From the NCBI GenBank assembly GCA_903845935.1, contig CAIMZI010000079.1, positions 1 to 64,000 of the forward strand: a stretch of DNA of 64,000 nt. The letters run 5' to 3'. The DNA comes from an uncultured beta proteobacterium (lineage in GTDB: Bacteria; Pseudomonadota; Gammaproteobacteria; Burkholderiales; Burkholderiaceae_C). Positions 10,586-24,852 of this stretch are shown piece by piece. The first letter of the stretch is position 1. The number at the start of each line of letters is the position of its first letter. Below the pieces are notes generated by a model. That model did not search any database. It was given only the letters and a program-made list of their open reading frames with translations, and had not been told where the DNA came from. The position numbers and the translations under genes are program-made.

Positions 10586-11406
10586 AATTAAGCGGGCGCT
10601 TTCAAGTTGCGGCTCTGCTGGCCGCAGGCTTTATGGCCCTGCTGCTGTTGGGCGGCGGTCTGGCAGCTTGCGCGTCCGGTGCCACGTCTGCTTCCGCCAG
10701 TCCACCGACCTATACCGAGTCGGACGAGCCTGAGAGCCGCAAGCGCGCCACCAACCGCCTCAAACTCGCGGTCCTGTATTTTCAGGACGCCAAGTTGAAT
10801 TTCGCGTTGGATGAAGTCAAGCAGGCCATAGTCAATGACCCCAATTGGTTTGAGCCCTACGGCATGCGTGGCCTGATCTACCTGCAAACCGGCGAGTTCG
10901 CGCTGGCCGAGACCAGCTTTCAAAAGGCCTTGTCTATCAACCCGCAGTCCGCCGACACCATGCACAACTACGGCTTTCTGCTGTGCAAAATGAAGCGTCC
11001 CGCCGAGGCCATGAGGTGGTTTGCTGCGGCCCTGGCAGACCCCGGCTATGGCCAGCGCGCCAAGACCTGGAGCGCGCAGGGCAATTGCCAGCTTGCCAAT
11101 GGCCAGAGCGCTGATGCCGAGGTCAGCTACCTGCATTCCTTTGAACTCGATGCCGGCAATCCGGCCACTGGCTACAGCCTTGCTAGTCTGCTGTTTCAGC
11201 GCGGTGAAATGCAGAAGGCGCTGTTCTATGCCCGCCGTGTCAACAACGGTGAGCGCGCGACGGCAGAGTCGCTGTGGCTGGGCATCAAGATCGAACGCAG
11301 CCTGGGCAACCGGGACGCACAGTCGCAGCTGGAAGATCAATTGCGCAGGCGCTTTGGCCAATCAAGCCAGGCCCTGGCACTGGAGCGAGGAGCTTTTAAT
11401 GAGTGA
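10582..11406 (+). CDS. PilF/PilW-like TPR lipoprotein (type IV pilus biogenesis)
   Basis: TPR repeats [33 protein letters not shown]; position upstream of the rodZ-like gene and ispG. Confidence 0.75.
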   Translation: MKLSGRFQVAALLAAGFMALLLLGGGLAACASGATSASASPPTYTESDEPESRKRATNRLKLAVLYFQDAKLNFALDEVKQAIVNDPNWFEPYGMRGLIYLQTGEFALAETSFQKALSINPQSADTMHNYGFLLCKMKRPAEAMRWFAAALADPGYGQRAKTWSAQGNCQLANGQSADAEVSYLHSFELDAGNPATGYSLASLLFQRGEMQKALFYARRVNNGERATAESLWLGIKIERSLGNRDAQSQLEDQLRRRFGQSSQALALERGAFNE

Positions 11407-12259
11407 AGATTTGCAGAACCTCGGCCCACCAGTCCAGACGGCCGGTGCGCTGTTGCGCCAGGCAAGGGAATCCACCGGTCTGCATATTGCAGCGCTGGCG
11501 GTTGCCATGAAGGTGCCGGTCAAGAAACTGGAGGCGCTAGAGGCGGACCGTCTGGACACGCTGCACGATGCGGTCTTTGTCCGCGCCCTGGCTGCCAGCA
11601 TGTGCCGCACCCTCAAGATCGACCCGTTGCCGGTGCTGGGTCTGCTGCCAAAGACCGTGGCGCTCCAATTTGAGCGCGATGACCGCGGCATTAACATGCC
11701 CTACAGCTCAGGCCTGTTGGCCGGCAATGGTCTCAGGGGGCTATTTGCCAAACCCGCCGTGCTGCTGGTAGCGGCGCTGGTGATAGGGGCATTGGCCGTG
11801 ATATGGGTTCCGCAATCGGGGGTCACCGAGCGCGCCGCGGAGCTGCTGGCTCAGCCCAAGGTAATGATTCCTGCCAATCCCGCCAGCGCGGCTGCAGCGA
11901 TTGCAGCACCTGAAGCCGCCACGCCCATGGCTTCCGCCGCAGCGTTGGCAATAGCGCCAGCGGCTTCTGCCAGTGTGGCCGTAGTGGCGCAAGCTGCGCC
12001 CGCCTCAGCGCCTGCTTCGGGCGCAGAGGCTGTGGTACTCAAGGCCAGTGGCAGTGCCTGGGTACGGGTCAGCGACAGCCGGGGCGTGGTTCAGTTTGAA
12101 AAGACGCTATCCGCTGGCGAAAGTGCTACGGCAGGCGGCGCCATGCCGCTGTCGGTGGTGCTTGGCAATGCGGCTGCGACCGCGGTGATGGTGCATGGGC
12201 AAGCTTTTGATCTGGTTGCCGTGACCAAAGACAATGTAGCCCGTTTTGAGGTGAAGTAA
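11399..12259 (+). CDS. RodZ-like helix-turn-helix/DUF4115 protein
   Basis: [36 protein letters not shown]; one TM helix; C-terminal DUF4115-like domain. Confidence 0.8.
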   Translation: MSEDLQNLGPPVQTAGALLRQARESTGLHIAALAVAMKVPVKKLEALEADRLDTLHDAVFVRALAASMCRTLKIDPLPVLGLLPKTVALQFERDDRGINMPYSSGLLAGNGLRGLFAKPAVLLVAALVIGALAVIWVPQSGVTERAAELLAQPKVMIPANPASAAAAIAAPEAATPMASAAALAIAPAASASVAVVAQAAPASAPASGAEAVVLKASGSAWVRVSDSRGVVQFEKTLSAGESATAGGAMPLSVVLGNAAATAVMVHGQAFDLVAVTKDNVARFEVK

Positions 12260-13539
12260 TGCAAGAACAAAAGGCCATTGAGTTGGCGTCTCCTCGCGTG
12301 CGCAGCTCGTTGCGCGCCGACGTGGCATGGGGTAGTCGGGTGGTTTCCATGGGTGCTGGCGAGCCGGTGCGCGTGCAGTCCATGACCAATACCGATACCG
12401 AACAGGCGGTGGAAACGGCGCTGCAGGTCAAGGAGCTGGCGATCGCCGGTTCCGAGATGGTGCGCATCACCGTCAACACGCCGGAGGCGGCCCAGGCCGT
12501 GCCCTATATCCGCGAGCAGCTCGACCGCATGGGCATAGACGTGCCCCTGATTGGGGACTTCCATTTCAACGGCCACCGCCTGCTGACCGATTATCCGGAG
12601 TGCGCCCAGGCCCTGTCCAAGTACCGCATCAATCCCGGCAATGTGGGCAAGGGCGACAAGCGCGACCGCCAGTTCGGCCAGATGATTGAAGCCGCTGTGC
12701 GCTGGAATAAGCCGGTGCGCATTGGTGTCAACTGGGGCAGCCTGGACCAGGAGTTGCTGGCTTCCATGATGGACGAAAACAGTAGGCGCAAACAGCCCTG
12801 GGACGCCAAGCCGGTGATGTATGAAGCCTTGATCACCTCGGCCATCGCATCGGCCCAGCGCGCCGTGGAGATGGGACTGCCAGCGCATCAAATTTTGCTG
12901 TCCTGCAAGGTCAGCGGTGTGCGCGATCTGGTGGCGGTGTACCGCGAACTGGGCAAGCGCTGCGACTATGCGTTGCACCTGGGCCTGACCGAAGCCGGTA
13001 TGGGCACCAAGGGCACGGTGGCCTCCAGCACGGCACTCGCCATTTTGTTGCAAGAAGGCATTGGCGACACCATTCGCGTCTCGCTGACCCCTGCACCCGG
13101 CGAGTCGCGCACCCAAGAGGTGGTGATTGCCAACGAAATTTTGCAGTCCTTGGGCCTGCGCACCTTTGTGCCCAGCGTCACTGCTTGCCCCGGTTGTGGC
13201 CGCACCACCAGCACCACCTTCCAGGAGCTGACCCAGCAGATCGACGATTTTTTGCGCGCGCAGATGCCGGTCTGGCGGGTCCGCTATCCCGGTGTGGAAC
13301 ACCTCAAGGTGGCGGTGATGGGTTGCATTGTGAACGGCCCCGGCGAGAGCAAACACGCCGATATTGGCATCAGCCTGCCGGGCACCGGCGAGGCGCCTGC
13401 CGCTCCGGTCTTTATTGACGGTGAAAAGCGCATGACGCTGCGCGGCGAACACATCGCCACCGATTTCCAGAAAGTGGTGGAAGACTATATCGAGCAGCGC
13501 TTTGCGGTGGCTGCGACTTCCACTGCGATCGACACCTGA
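12259..13539 (+). CDS. ispG: 4-hydroxy-3-methylbut-2-enyl diphosphate synthase
   Basis: [18 protein letters not shown]-like [33 protein letters not shown]. Confidence 0.96.
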   Translation: MQEQKAIELASPRVRSSLRADVAWGSRVVSMGAGEPVRVQSMTNTDTEQAVETALQVKELAIAGSEMVRITVNTPEAAQAVPYIREQLDRMGIDVPLIGDFHFNGHRLLTDYPECAQALSKYRINPGNVGKGDKRDRQFGQMIEAAVRWNKPVRIGVNWGSLDQELLASMMDENSRRKQPWDAKPVMYEALITSAIASAQRAVEMGLPAHQILLSCKVSGVRDLVAVYRELGKRCDYALHLGLTEAGMGTKGTVASSTALAILLQEGIGDTIRVSLTPAPGESRTQEVVIANEILQSLGLRTFVPSVTACPGCGRTTSTTFQELTQQIDDFLRAQMPVWRVRYPGVEHLKVAVMGCIVNGPGESKHADIGISLPGTGEAPAAPVFIDGEKRMTLRGEHIATDFQKVVEDYIEQRFAVAATSTAIDT

Positions 13540-13545
13540 AAACGC

Positions 13546-14859
13546 ATGAACGAAAAAATCACTCCACGCAAAGTGGAAAAGTTGCTGGCCGTCAAAGGCA
13601 TGAACGACATCCTGCCGCCGGAATCGGCGCGCTGGGAAGCATTGGAGGAGCGGGTGCGCGAGCTGATGCGCCGCTTTGCCTATGAGAATGTGCGCACGCC
13701 TATCGTGGAACCCACCGCCCTGTTTGTGCGCGGCCTGGGCGAGGTGACCGACATCGTGGAAAAGGAGATGTACTCCTTTGACGACCGGTTGAACGGCGAG
13801 GCGCTGACCCTGCGCCCGGAAAACACCGCCGGTGTGGTGCGTGCCGCCATCGAGCACACGCTCTTGTATAACGGCCCCAAGCGGCTGTACTACATGGGGC
13901 CAATGTTCCGCCATGAGCGCCCGCAACGTGGCCGTTACCGCCAGTTCCACCAGATTGGCGCCGAGGCGCTGGGCTTTTCCGGCGGCGAGATCGATGCCGA
14001 GCTGATCCTGATGGCGCATGCGCTGTGGCAGGAGCTGGGCCTGACCGACGTGGCGTTGCAGCTCAATAGCCTGGGTCAACCCGATGAGCGCCAGCAGCAC
14101 CGCGCCGCCTTGATTCAGCACTTTGAAGCCCATCACGATCTGTTGGATGAAGAGGCCAAGCGTCGCCTGCACCTGAACCCGCTTCGCCTGCTGGACAGCA
14201 AAAACCCGGCCATGCAGGCGGTGATCGAAGCCGCGCCACGGCTGCTGGATTTTCTGGGCGAAGCCTCCAAGCGCCATTTGCAAAGCGTCACCGACGTGCT
14301 GGATGCCTGCGGCGTGGCCTACTCCATCAACCCGCGCCTGGTGCGCGGCATGGACTATTACAACCTCACGGTGTTTGAGTTCGTCACCACCAAGCTGGGC
14401 TCGCAGGGCACGATTTGCGCCGGTGGCCGCTACGACTACCTGTTTGAACAGGTGGGCGGCAAGCCCACGCCGGCCGTCGGTTGGGCGATTGGCATGGAAC
14501 GCGTGCTGGAGCTGCTCAAGGAGCAGGGCACGGCCGATTCCGGCCCCGCGCCCGATGCCTACGCGATTGTTCCGGACGCGGCTTTTCTGTCGACCGTGAT
14601 GGTTTGCCTGCAGGCCTTGCGCGCCCAAGGGGTGTCGGTTCAGATGCACGCCTCCAGCGCCGAGGGCATGGCCAGCATGAAGTCGCAGTTCAAGCGAGCC
14701 GACGCTTCGGGCGCTGCTTACGCCCTGGTGTTTGGTGCCGACGAGATGGCGCAGGGACAGGTCACGGTGAAGGCGCTGCGTGATGCGGGCATCGCACAAC
14801 TAAGCCATGCGCTATCCTGTGCGGCCGAATGGGCCAAGAGCCTACAATCCAACGCTTAA
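13546..14859 (+). CDS. hisS: Histidine--tRNA ligase
   Basis: [34 protein letters not shown]. Confidence 0.96.
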   Translation: MNEKITPRKVEKLLAVKGMNDILPPESARWEALEERVRELMRRFAYENVRTPIVEPTALFVRGLGEVTDIVEKEMYSFDDRLNGEALTLRPENTAGVVRAAIEHTLLYNGPKRLYYMGPMFRHERPQRGRYRQFHQIGAEALGFSGGEIDAELILMAHALWQELGLTDVALQLNSLGQPDERQQHRAALIQHFEAHHDLLDEEAKRRLHLNPLRLLDSKNPAMQAVIEAAPRLLDFLGEASKRHLQSVTDVLDACGVAYSINPRLVRGMDYYNLTVFEFVTTKLGSQGTICAGGRYDYLFEQVGGKPTPAVGWAIGMERVLELLKEQGTADSGPAPDAYAIVPDAAFLSTVMVCLQALRAQGVSVQMHASSAEGMASMKSQFKRADASGAAYALVFGADEMAQGQVTVKALRDAGIAQLSHALSCAAEWAKSLQSNA

Positions 14860-14871
14860 CTCATAAGTTCC

Positions 14872-15561
14872 ATGGCAAATCATCTAGACCTCGAAGAACA
14901 AGAACAGCTTGATGAAATCAAGCATTTCTGGAAGCAATACGGCAACGCCATCACCTGGGTTTTGATTGTCGTACTGGGCGCTTTTGCTGCCTGGAATGGC
15001 TACCAGTACTGGCAACGCAACCAGGCCGCACAGGCTGCCGCCATGTTCGATGAAATCGAAAAAGTGACGCGCGAGGGCGATGCCGACAAGATTAACCGCG
15101 CCTTCAAGGAGATGCAGGAGCGCTTTGCGTCTACCGCCTACGCGCCGCAGGCCGGGCTGCTGGTGGCCAAGACCCTGTACGAGTCTGGTAAGGTCGATCC
15201 TGCCAAGGCGGCACTGACCTGGGTGGCGGAAAAATCAAGTGATGCAGGTTATGCCTCGGTGGCACGCTTGCGTCTGGCCGGTGTGTTGATGGACGGCAAG
15301 GCCTATGACGAGGCCCTGAAGGTGCTGGACAGCGGCATCACGGAAGAATTTGCTGCGCTGCAGGCGGATCGCCGCGGTGACATCCTGCTGGCTCAAGGCA
15401 AGAAGCCCGAAGCCAAGGAGCAATACCTCAAGGCCTTCAAGTTGTTTGACGAGAGTACCGACTACCGCCGTCTGGTGCTGGTCAAACTCAATACCCTTGG
15501 CGTGGATCCGATGGTGGCAGACAAGCCTGTCGTCGTGCAAGCCGCCGTTGTAGCGAAGTGA
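14872..15561 (+). CDS. YfgM-like tetratricopeptide/ancillary Sec translocon protein
   Basis: DLEEQEQLDEIKHFWKQYGNAITWVLIVVLGAFAAWNGYQYWQ; position between hisS and bamB. Confidence 0.8.
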   Translation: MANHLDLEEQEQLDEIKHFWKQYGNAITWVLIVVLGAFAAWNGYQYWQRNQAAQAAAMFDEIEKVTREGDADKINRAFKEMQERFASTAYAPQAGLLVAKTLYESGKVDPAKAALTWVAEKSSDAGYASVARLRLAGVLMDGKAYDEALKVLDSGITEEFAALQADRRGDILLAQGKKPEAKEQYLKAFKLFDESTDYRRLVLVKLNTLGVDPMVADKPVVVQAAVVAK

Positions 15562-16724
15562 ACCAAGTGAAGCAAGTGAAGCAAGTGAAGCACCTTCTGC
15601 TGCGTGGAGTCTCGGGACTGCGCTATCCGCTCGCTGCGGCTTTGGCCTTGACCCTGTTGGCCTGTGCCGGGCCCGAGCGACCCAAGCCCGCGCAGCTGGC
15701 AGCCAATGTGCCGCTGATCGGTGTGCGTGCCCTCTGGACCGCATCCATTGGGCCGGTAGATTTTCCGCTGGACATGCGTGTGGTGGAGGGCCGCGCCTAT
15801 GTGGCCAGCGGTGATGGCACGGTGGCTGCGATTGATACGCGCACTGGTGCCGACCTGTGGCGCACCGCACTTGATACGCGCTTGAGTGCCGGCGTCGGCA
15901 GCGACGGCCGCTACGCCGCCGTGGTGACCCGCGCCAATGAACTGGTGGTGCTGGATGCTGGCAAACTGGCCTGGCGCCAAAAGCTCAAGGCACTGACGCT
16001 GACGGCTCCGCTGGTGGCGGGTGGACGGGTGTTCACCCTCTCCGCCGACCGCAGCGTTTCCTCCTTTGATGCCGCCGATGGCCAACGCCTGTGGCAACAG
16101 CAAAAGTCTGCCGATCCGCTGGTACTGGGTCAATCGGGCTTGCTGACGGCCGTGGGCGATACGCTGATCGCAGGAATCGGCGGCAAGGTGGCGGGGCTGA
16201 ATCCTACCACCGGTGCCACGCGCTGGGAAACTGCGGTGGTGAGCGCACGCGGCACCAATGAAGTGGAACGGCTGGTGGATGTGGTGTCGGGCTTTAGCCG
16301 CGACGGTAAGCAGATCTGTGTGCGCGCCTTCCAATACGCCGTGTCCTGTGTCGATGCCAGCAGCGGTCGTGCCCTATGGAGCAAACCGGCCAGCGGCAGC
16401 AGCGGCATAACGGGCGATGCCGGCACCGTATTTGGTTCCGAGGCCGATGGCAAGCTCAGCGCCTGGAGCCGCAAGGACGGAGAAAAACTCTGGACGCTGG
16501 ACCGTTACCGCTTCCGGGTTCTGAGCGCTCCTCTGGTGGCGGGCAACACTCTGATCGTAGGTGACGATGCGGGCAATTTGCACTTCCTGTCCAAGCAAGA
16601 CGGTGCGCCTCTGAACCGGGTCGTCACCGATGATTCCGGCCTGTCTGTATCGCCCGTGTTGGCCGACAAGACCTTGCTGGTGGTAAGCCGTCGTGGCTCC
16701 ATCTATGCGTTCAAGCCTGAGTAG
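15558..16724 (+). CDS. bamB: Outer membrane assembly lipoprotein BamB (PQQ beta-propeller)
   Basis: Repeated WR.AL/LWTLDRYRF propeller motifs; LLACAGPE lipobox; order yfgM-bamB-der. Confidence 0.9.
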   Translation: MNQVKQVKQVKHLLLRGVSGLRYPLAAALALTLLACAGPERPKPAQLAANVPLIGVRALWTASIGPVDFPLDMRVVEGRAYVASGDGTVAAIDTRTGADLWRTALDTRLSAGVGSDGRYAAVVTRANELVVLDAGKLAWRQKLKALTLTAPLVAGGRVFTLSADRSVSSFDAADGQRLWQQQKSADPLVLGQSGLLTAVGDTLIAGIGGKVAGLNPTTGATRWETAVVSARGTNEVERLVDVVSGFSRDGKQICVRAFQYAVSCVDASSGRALWSKPASGSSGITGDAGTVFGSEADGKLSAWSRKDGEKLWTLDRYRFRVLSAPLVAGNTLIVGDDAGNLHFLSKQDGAPLNRVVTDDSGLSVSPVLADKTLLVVSRRGSIYAFKPE

Positions 16725-16742
16725 GCTGTTTTTAAAGCCTCT

Positions 16743-18080
16743 ATGAAACCCGTTATCGCGCTGGTGGGCCGACCCAATGTCGGCAAGTCCACCCTGTTCA
16801 ACCGCCTGACCAAGACCCGCGACGCCATCGTAGCGGATTTTGCTGGCTTGACCCGGGATCGCCATTATGGCAATGGCACGCAGGGCAAGCACGACTACAT
16901 CGTGATTGACACCGGCGGCTTCGAGCCCGACGCCGAAAGCGGCATTTACAAGGAAATGGCCAAGCAGACCCGTCAGGCCGTGGCCGAGGCCGACGTGGTG
17001 GTGTTTGTGGTCGATGCGCGTGCCGGTGTGTCCTCGCAAGACCATGACATTGCCAAGTATTTGCGCAAGCTCGGCAAGCCCTGTCTGCTGGTGGCCAACA
17101 AGGCCGAAGGCATGACCGAGGGCGTGCAGCTGGGCGAGTTTTTCGAGCTCGGTCTAGGTGAAGTCGTGCCGGTGTCTGCCTCGCACGGCCAAGGCATACG
17201 CACCTTGGTAGAGATGGCGCTGGCGCCCTTGAAGCTGCCAGATGAACCCGAAGAAATTGCCGAAGTAGACCCCGGCGTGATCAAGCTGGCGGTGGCTGGC
17301 CGACCCAATGTCGGCAAGTCGACGCTGATCAATACCTGGCTGGGCGAAGAACGACTGGTCGCATTTGACCTTCCGGGTACCACGCGCGATGCCATCTCGG
17401 TACCGTTTGAGCGCAATGGCCAACGCTTCGAGTTGGTCGATACGGCCGGTTTGCGCCGCAAGGGTCAGGTGTTCGAGGCCATCGAGAAGTTCTCCGTGGT
17501 CAAGACGCTGCAGGCCATTGAATCGTCCAGCGTGGTGCTGTTGCTGATCGATGCCACCCAGGGTGTGACCGATCAGGACGCCCATATCGCGGGCTACATT
17601 CTGGAGTCTGGCAGGGCGGTGGTGATTGCGGTCAATAAGTGGGATGCGGTGGACGAATACCAGCGCGAGCTGGTCAAGCGTTCACTGGAAACCCGCATGG
17701 GCTTTCTCAAGTTTGCCACCGTACACTTTATCTCGGCGCAAAAGCGCCAGGGCCTGGGGCCGCTCTGGGACTCCATCGCCCAAGCCCATCGTTCCGCCAA
17801 TTGCAAAATGCCCACGCCGGTGCTGACCCGGTTGCTGCTGGAGGCGGTGCAGTTCCAGACCCCCAAGAAGACTGGCATGTACCGGCCCAAGCTGCGCTAC
17901 GCCCATCAGGGCGGCATGAACCCGCCCATCATCATCATTCACGGCAATTCGCTGGAGCATGTCACCGAGTCCTATAAACGCTTTCTCGAAGGGCGTTTTC
18001 GCAAGGAGTTTGATTTGGTGGGAACGCCGCTGCGCATCCAGATGAAGAGCGCGTCCAACCCGTACGCGGACAAGGACTGA
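16743..18080 (+). CDS. der: GTPase Der (EngA)
   Basis: Two [10 protein letters not shown]-loops and two NKxD motifs. Confidence 0.97.
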   Translation: MKPVIALVGRPNVGKSTLFNRLTKTRDAIVADFAGLTRDRHYGNGTQGKHDYIVIDTGGFEPDAESGIYKEMAKQTRQAVAEADVVVFVVDARAGVSSQDHDIAKYLRKLGKPCLLVANKAEGMTEGVQLGEFFELGLGEVVPVSASHGQGIRTLVEMALAPLKLPDEPEEIAEVDPGVIKLAVAGRPNVGKSTLINTWLGEERLVAFDLPGTTRDAISVPFERNGQRFELVDTAGLRRKGQVFEAIEKFSVVKTLQAIESSSVVLLLIDATQGVTDQDAHIAGYILESGRAVVIAVNKWDAVDEYQRELVKRSLETRMGFLKFATVHFISAQKRQGLGPLWDSIAQAHRSANCKMPTPVLTRLLLEAVQFQTPKKTGMYRPKLRYAHQGGMNPPIIIIHGNSLEHVTESYKRFLEGRFRKEFDLVGTPLRIQMKSASNPYADKD

Positions 18081-18184
18081 GCCCGTTCAGTTGGCTTGCA
18101 AGGAATTTGCACAGCCCGGGTCTGAAGTCAGGCGAATTGTGCTATCGTTAGCGCTTATCAATTTTTTCGAACACGGAAAATATC

Positions 18185-18436
18185 GTGAATAATAAAGGCC
18201 AGCTCCTTCAAGACCCCTTCCTCAACGCTTTGCGTAGGGAGCACGTGCCGGTGTCCATTTATTTGGTCAACGGTATCAAGTTGCAGGGTCAAATCGAATC
18301 ATTTGATCAGTACGTGGTGCTGCTGCGCAACACCGTGACTCAAATGGTTTACAAGCACGCGATCTCTACGATCGTCCCCGGCCGTGCGGTAACCTTCAGT
18401 GCCGGCGGCGCCGAAGAGCAGCCTCCTGCAGCCTGA
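18185..18436 (+). CDS. hfq: RNA chaperone Hfq
   Basis: [57 protein letters not shown]. Confidence 0.98.
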   Translation: MNNKGQLLQDPFLNALRREHVPVSIYLVNGIKLQGQIESFDQYVVLLRNTVTQMVYKHAISTIVPGRAVTFSAGGAEEQPPAA

Positions 18437-18484
18437 TCTGACGGCAGCGCCCGAAACGGACGCTGCGGCGTCGACGCCCATACT

Positions 18485-19669
18485 TTGACCGCTCCATTGC
18501 AGAAAACCCGGGCCGCCACGATTCTGGTGGGTGTCGACCTGGGCCTTCCTCATTTTGATGCAGAGCTGGAAGAGCTGGGCCTGCTAGCGCAGACTGCTGG
18601 CATGCAGCCGGTGGCTCGCGTTACTTGCAAGCGCCGTGCGCCGGACGCTGCGCTCTTCATCGGCTCCGGAAAGGCCGACGAAATCAAACTTCTGGCAGCC
18701 CAAGTGGGTGCCACCGAAGTGCTGTTTGATCAGTCGCTCAGCCCCGGTCAACAGCGCAACCTGGAGCGACATCTGGAGCTGCCGGTCAATGACCGCACCT
18801 TTTTAATTCTGGAAATCTTCGCCCAGCGCGCCCGCAGCCACGAAGGCAAGCTGCAGGTCGAACTGGCCCGCCTGCAATACCTCAGCACGCGCTTGGTGCG
18901 GCGTTGGTCGCACCTGGAGCGCCAGAGTGGCGGCATCGGCATGCGCGGCGGCCCGGGCGAGGCGCAGATCGAACTCGACCGACGCATGATTGGTGAAACC
19001 ATCAAGCGCACCAAGGAGCGGCTCTCCAAGGTCAAGAAGCAGCGCCAAACCCAGCGCCGCCAGCGCGAGCGCCGCGATGCCTTCAATATTTCGCTGATCG
19101 GCTATACCAATGCCGGCAAGTCGACCCTGTTTAACGCCTTGGTCAAGGCGCGTGCCTATGCCGCCGACCAGTTGTTTGCCACGCTAGACACGACCACCCG
19201 CCAGCTGTATTTGGGCGAGGCCGCACGATCGGTGTCGCTATCGGACACGGTGGGCTTTATCCGCGACCTGCCGCACGGGCTGGTGGACGCATTTCAGGCC
19301 ACCTTGCAGGAAGCCGTTGATGCGGATCTGCTGCTGCATGTGGTGGATGCGTCCAATCCCGACCATGTGGAGCAGATTGCGCAGGTGCAGCGCGTGCTCA
19401 AGGAAATCGGCGCGCAGGACATCCCGCAACTGCTGGTCTTCAACAAGACCGATGCCTTAGATGCCGACCAACAACCTTTGCGTCTGGTGGATGAATACGA
19501 AATAGACGGCGTGCAAACCCCCCGGGTTTTTGCCAGTGCCAAGAGCCTCATTGGCTTGCCGGAACTGCGGCACAAGCTGTCTTCGATTGTGAGTGCCGCG
19601 GTGCCAGCAGAAGTTGTGGTACCGGATATCCGCCTGGATGACCCTGAAAATGACGGGGCTGCATTGTGA
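18485..19669 (+). CDS. hflX: GTPase HflX
   Basis: GGIGMRGGPGEAQIELDRR; GYTNAGKSTLFN; TTG start. Confidence 0.95.
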   Translation: MTAPLQKTRAATILVGVDLGLPHFDAELEELGLLAQTAGMQPVARVTCKRRAPDAALFIGSGKADEIKLLAAQVGATEVLFDQSLSPGQQRNLERHLELPVNDRTFLILEIFAQRARSHEGKLQVELARLQYLSTRLVRRWSHLERQSGGIGMRGGPGEAQIELDRRMIGETIKRTKERLSKVKKQRQTQRRQRERRDAFNISLIGYTNAGKSTLFNALVKARAYAADQLFATLDTTTRQLYLGEAARSVSLSDTVGFIRDLPHGLVDAFQATLQEAVDADLLLHVVDASNPDHVEQIAQVQRVLKEIGAQDIPQLLVFNKTDALDADQQPLRLVDEYEIDGVQTPRVFASAKSLIGLPELRHKLSSIVSAAVPAEVVVPDIRLDDPENDGAAL

Positions 19670-19707
19670 TTGGGCACAATCAGCGCTCTGCCAATAAAGT
19701 TGAAGCA

Positions 19708-21078
19708 ATGAAATTTCTACACTCCCGGTTGAACTGGGCCCTGCCTTTGCAGGGACTCCAACGTATGTTCGGCATGTTCAATTTGAACGACTCCCGTTGG
19801 GGTCGTGGCGATGACAAGGCGGGCGAGTCCACCAAGCCCGTCGATGGCGCGTCCGAGCCGCAAGCACCCAAGCAGCCCACACCCGATCGACGCCCGCAAA
19901 CTGCCCAGTCCGGCCCACCGGACCTGGACGAGTTGTGGCGCGATTTCAACCGCAAGCTGGGCAGCCTGTTCGGCGGCAAGCCATCGGGCCCACAGGGCGG
20001 TGGTAGCACAGGTGGTGGCGGTTTTCAGCCCGATATGAAAAGCGCCGGTGTCGGCGTCGGCCTGATTCTTGGCGTGCTGGCCCTGATCTGGCTGGGCACC
20101 GGCTTCTTTATCGTGCAGGAAGGCGAGCAGGCCGTCATTACCCAATTTGGCCGCTACAAGACCACCGTCGGTGCCGGTTTCCAGTGGCGTCTTCCCTATC
20201 CGGTGCAACGCCATGAGGTGGTGTCGGTAACGCAAATTCGCTCGGTCGATATCGGCCGTGACACCGTGCTGAAGGCGACTGGCCTGAAAGAGTCGGCCAT
20301 GCTGACGCAGGACGAAAACATTGTGGACATCAAGTTCGCCGTGCAATACCGCTTGAACGACGCGCGTGCCTTCCTGTTTGAAAGCAAGAACCCGCAAGAG
20401 GCCGTGGTGCAGGCCGCCGAAACGGCGGTGCGCGAGGTGATAGGGCGCATGCGCATGGACGCCGCCCTGTCCGAAGAGCGCGACCAAATCGCGCCCCAGG
20501 TGCGCAAGCTGATGCAGGACATTCTGGACCGCTACAAGGTCGGCATCGAGGTGGTTGGCATCAATATGCAGCAGGGCGGTGTGCGTCCGCCCGAGCAGGT
20601 GCAGGCCTCGTTTGACGATGTGCTCAAGGCCGGTCAGGAACGCGAACGCGCCAAGAACGAGGCCCAGGCCTATGCCAATGATGTGATCCCGCGTGCGGTC
20701 GGTTCGGCCTCGCGTCTGAAGGAAGAGTCCGATGCCTACAAGGCCCGCGTGGTGGCCCAGGCCCAGGGCGATGCACAGCGCTTTCGCTCTGTCTTGACCG
20801 AATACCAGAAGGCGCCCCAGGTCACGCGAGACCGCATGTACTTAGACTCCATGCAGCAAATTTACAGCAATGTCACCAAGGTCGTCGTCGAATCGCGCCA
20901 GGGCTCCAGCCTTTTATATCTGCCGCTGGACAAGCTTTTGCAAAGCAGTAGCAGCCCTGCCCCTGCTGACAGTTCCGCGACGCAAGCTGTCACGGTGCTG
21001 CCGCCCCTGGGCAGCGCCAACACCTCGGACGCACGCACGCGTGATGCTGCACGCACCCGTGAACGTGACGTACGCTAG
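19708..21078 (+). CDS. hflK: FtsH protease activity modulator HflK (start may be 19765 or 19774)
   Basis: MFNLNDSRWGRGDD N-terminus; SPFH domain; adjacent to hflC. Confidence 0.93.
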   Translation: MKFLHSRLNWALPLQGLQRMFGMFNLNDSRWGRGDDKAGESTKPVDGASEPQAPKQPTPDRRPQTAQSGPPDLDELWRDFNRKLGSLFGGKPSGPQGGGSTGGGGFQPDMKSAGVGVGLILGVLALIWLGTGFFIVQEGEQAVITQFGRYKTTVGAGFQWRLPYPVQRHEVVSVTQIRSVDIGRDTVLKATGLKESAMLTQDENIVDIKFAVQYRLNDARAFLFESKNPQEAVVQAAETAVREVIGRMRMDAALSEERDQIAPQVRKLMQDILDRYKVGIEVVGINMQQGGVRPPEQVQASFDDVLKAGQERERAKNEAQAYANDVIPRAVGSASRLKEESDAYKARVVAQAQGDAQRFRSVLTEYQKAPQVTRDRMYLDSMQQIYSNVTKVVVESRQGSSLLYLPLDKLLQSSSSPAPADSSATQAVTVLPPLGSANTSDARTRDAARTRERDVR

Positions 21079-21087
21079 GAGCACCCC

Positions 21088-21993
21088 ATGAACCGTATTG
21101 GACTCATTTTTTCCTCCCTGCTGGTGCTGCTCGTGCTGGCCAGCTCCACTCTGTTTGTGGTCGATCAGCGTCAGTTCGGCGTGGTCTATGCCTTGGGTCA
21201 GATCAAGGAAGTGATCACCGAGCCCGGCCTGAACATCAAGTTGCCGCCGCCGTTCCAGAACGTCTCCTATATCGACAAGCGCCTGTTGACGCTGGATAGC
21301 AGCGATTCCGAGCCCATGCTGACCGCTGAAAAGCAGCGCGTGGTGATCGACTGGTATGTGCGCTGGCGCATCTCCGAACCGACCGAATACATCCGCAATG
21401 TCGGCCTGAACGAAGGTGCAGGTGCCAGCCAGATCAACCGCGTGGTACGCAATGCCTTCCAGGAAGAGGTGAACAAGCGCACCGTCAAGGAGCTGCTGTC
21501 GCTCAAGCGCGAGGCCCTGATGGCCGCGGTGAAGGCGGAGGTGCTGGCCCAAGTGCGCGGTGAAAAGCCCTGGGGCGTGGATGTGGTGGATGTGCGCATC
21601 ACCCGCGTCGATTATGTGGAAGCGATTACCGAGTCGGTCTATCGCCGCATGGAGGCCGAACGCAAGCGCGTGGCCAATGAGCTGCGCTCCACGGGTGCGG
21701 CCGAGGGCGAGAAGATTCGCGCCGATGCCGACCGCCAGCGCGAGGTGACGATTGCCAATGCCTACCGCGATGCACAGAAGGTCAAGGGAGAGGGTGATGC
21801 CGAGGCTGCGCACATCTATGGCGAAGCCTTTGGCAAGGATCCGCAATTTGCCCAGTTCTACCGCAGCCTGGATGCCTACAAGGCCAGCTTCGGCAACAAG
21901 AGCGATGTGATGGTGCTGGATCCATCCAACAGCGAGTTCTTCAAGGTGTTCCGCAATGGTGGGTCCGGCGCGAATGTGCCGGGCAAGAAGTAA
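21088..21993 (+). CDS. hflC: Protease modulator HflC
   Basis: SPFH domain LFVVDQRQFGVVYALGQIKEVITEPGLNIKLPPPFQ. Confidence 0.95.
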   Translation: MNRIGLIFSSLLVLLVLASSTLFVVDQRQFGVVYALGQIKEVITEPGLNIKLPPPFQNVSYIDKRLLTLDSSDSEPMLTAEKQRVVIDWYVRWRISEPTEYIRNVGLNEGAGASQINRVVRNAFQEEVNKRTVKELLSLKREALMAAVKAEVLAQVRGEKPWGVDVVDVRITRVDYVEAITESVYRRMEAERKRVANELRSTGAAEGEKIRADADRQREVTIANAYRDAQKVKGEGDAEAAHIYGEAFGKDPQFAQFYRSLDAYKASFGNKSDVMVLDPSNSEFFKVFRNGGSGANVPGKK

Positions 21994-22004
21994 GCGGTCT
22001 GCCG

Positions 22005-22196
22005 GTGGATAGCGACACCTTGTGGATGGCGCTGGCGCTGGTGCTGGTGATTGAGGGGTTGTTCCCCTTTATCTCCCCGGTTCAGTGGCGCCGCACGTTT
22101 TCCAAGTTACTGGAACTCTCGGACGGGCAGATCCGCATGTTCGCTGTGGTCAGCATTTCGGTGGGCTTATTGATGATTTGCTTGCTCGCACCCTGA
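22005..22196 (+). CDS. DUF2065 (YjeT-like) small membrane protein
   Basis: [23 protein letters not shown]; position after hflC. Confidence 0.8.
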   Translation: MDSDTLWMALALVLVIEGLFPFISPVQWRRTFSKLLELSDGQIRMFAVVSISVGLLMICLLAP

Positions 22197-22249
22197 AAAC
22201 CGAGCCTGTCGCCGGTAAAATCCCTGTTTTAACAGCCTCCCTCAAATCC

Positions 22250-24797
<2,548 letters not shown>

Positions 24798-24852
24798 GCC
24801 GTGGGCGAATTCCGCAACCGCATCCAATCACCAACCTACAGGAGCCAACACG

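Noticed and set aside
12091-14799. 902-aa minus-strand ORF
   Set aside because: Lies antisense to ispG and hisS, both clearly coding on the plus strand; no family motifs; typical shadow ORF in GC-rich DNA.
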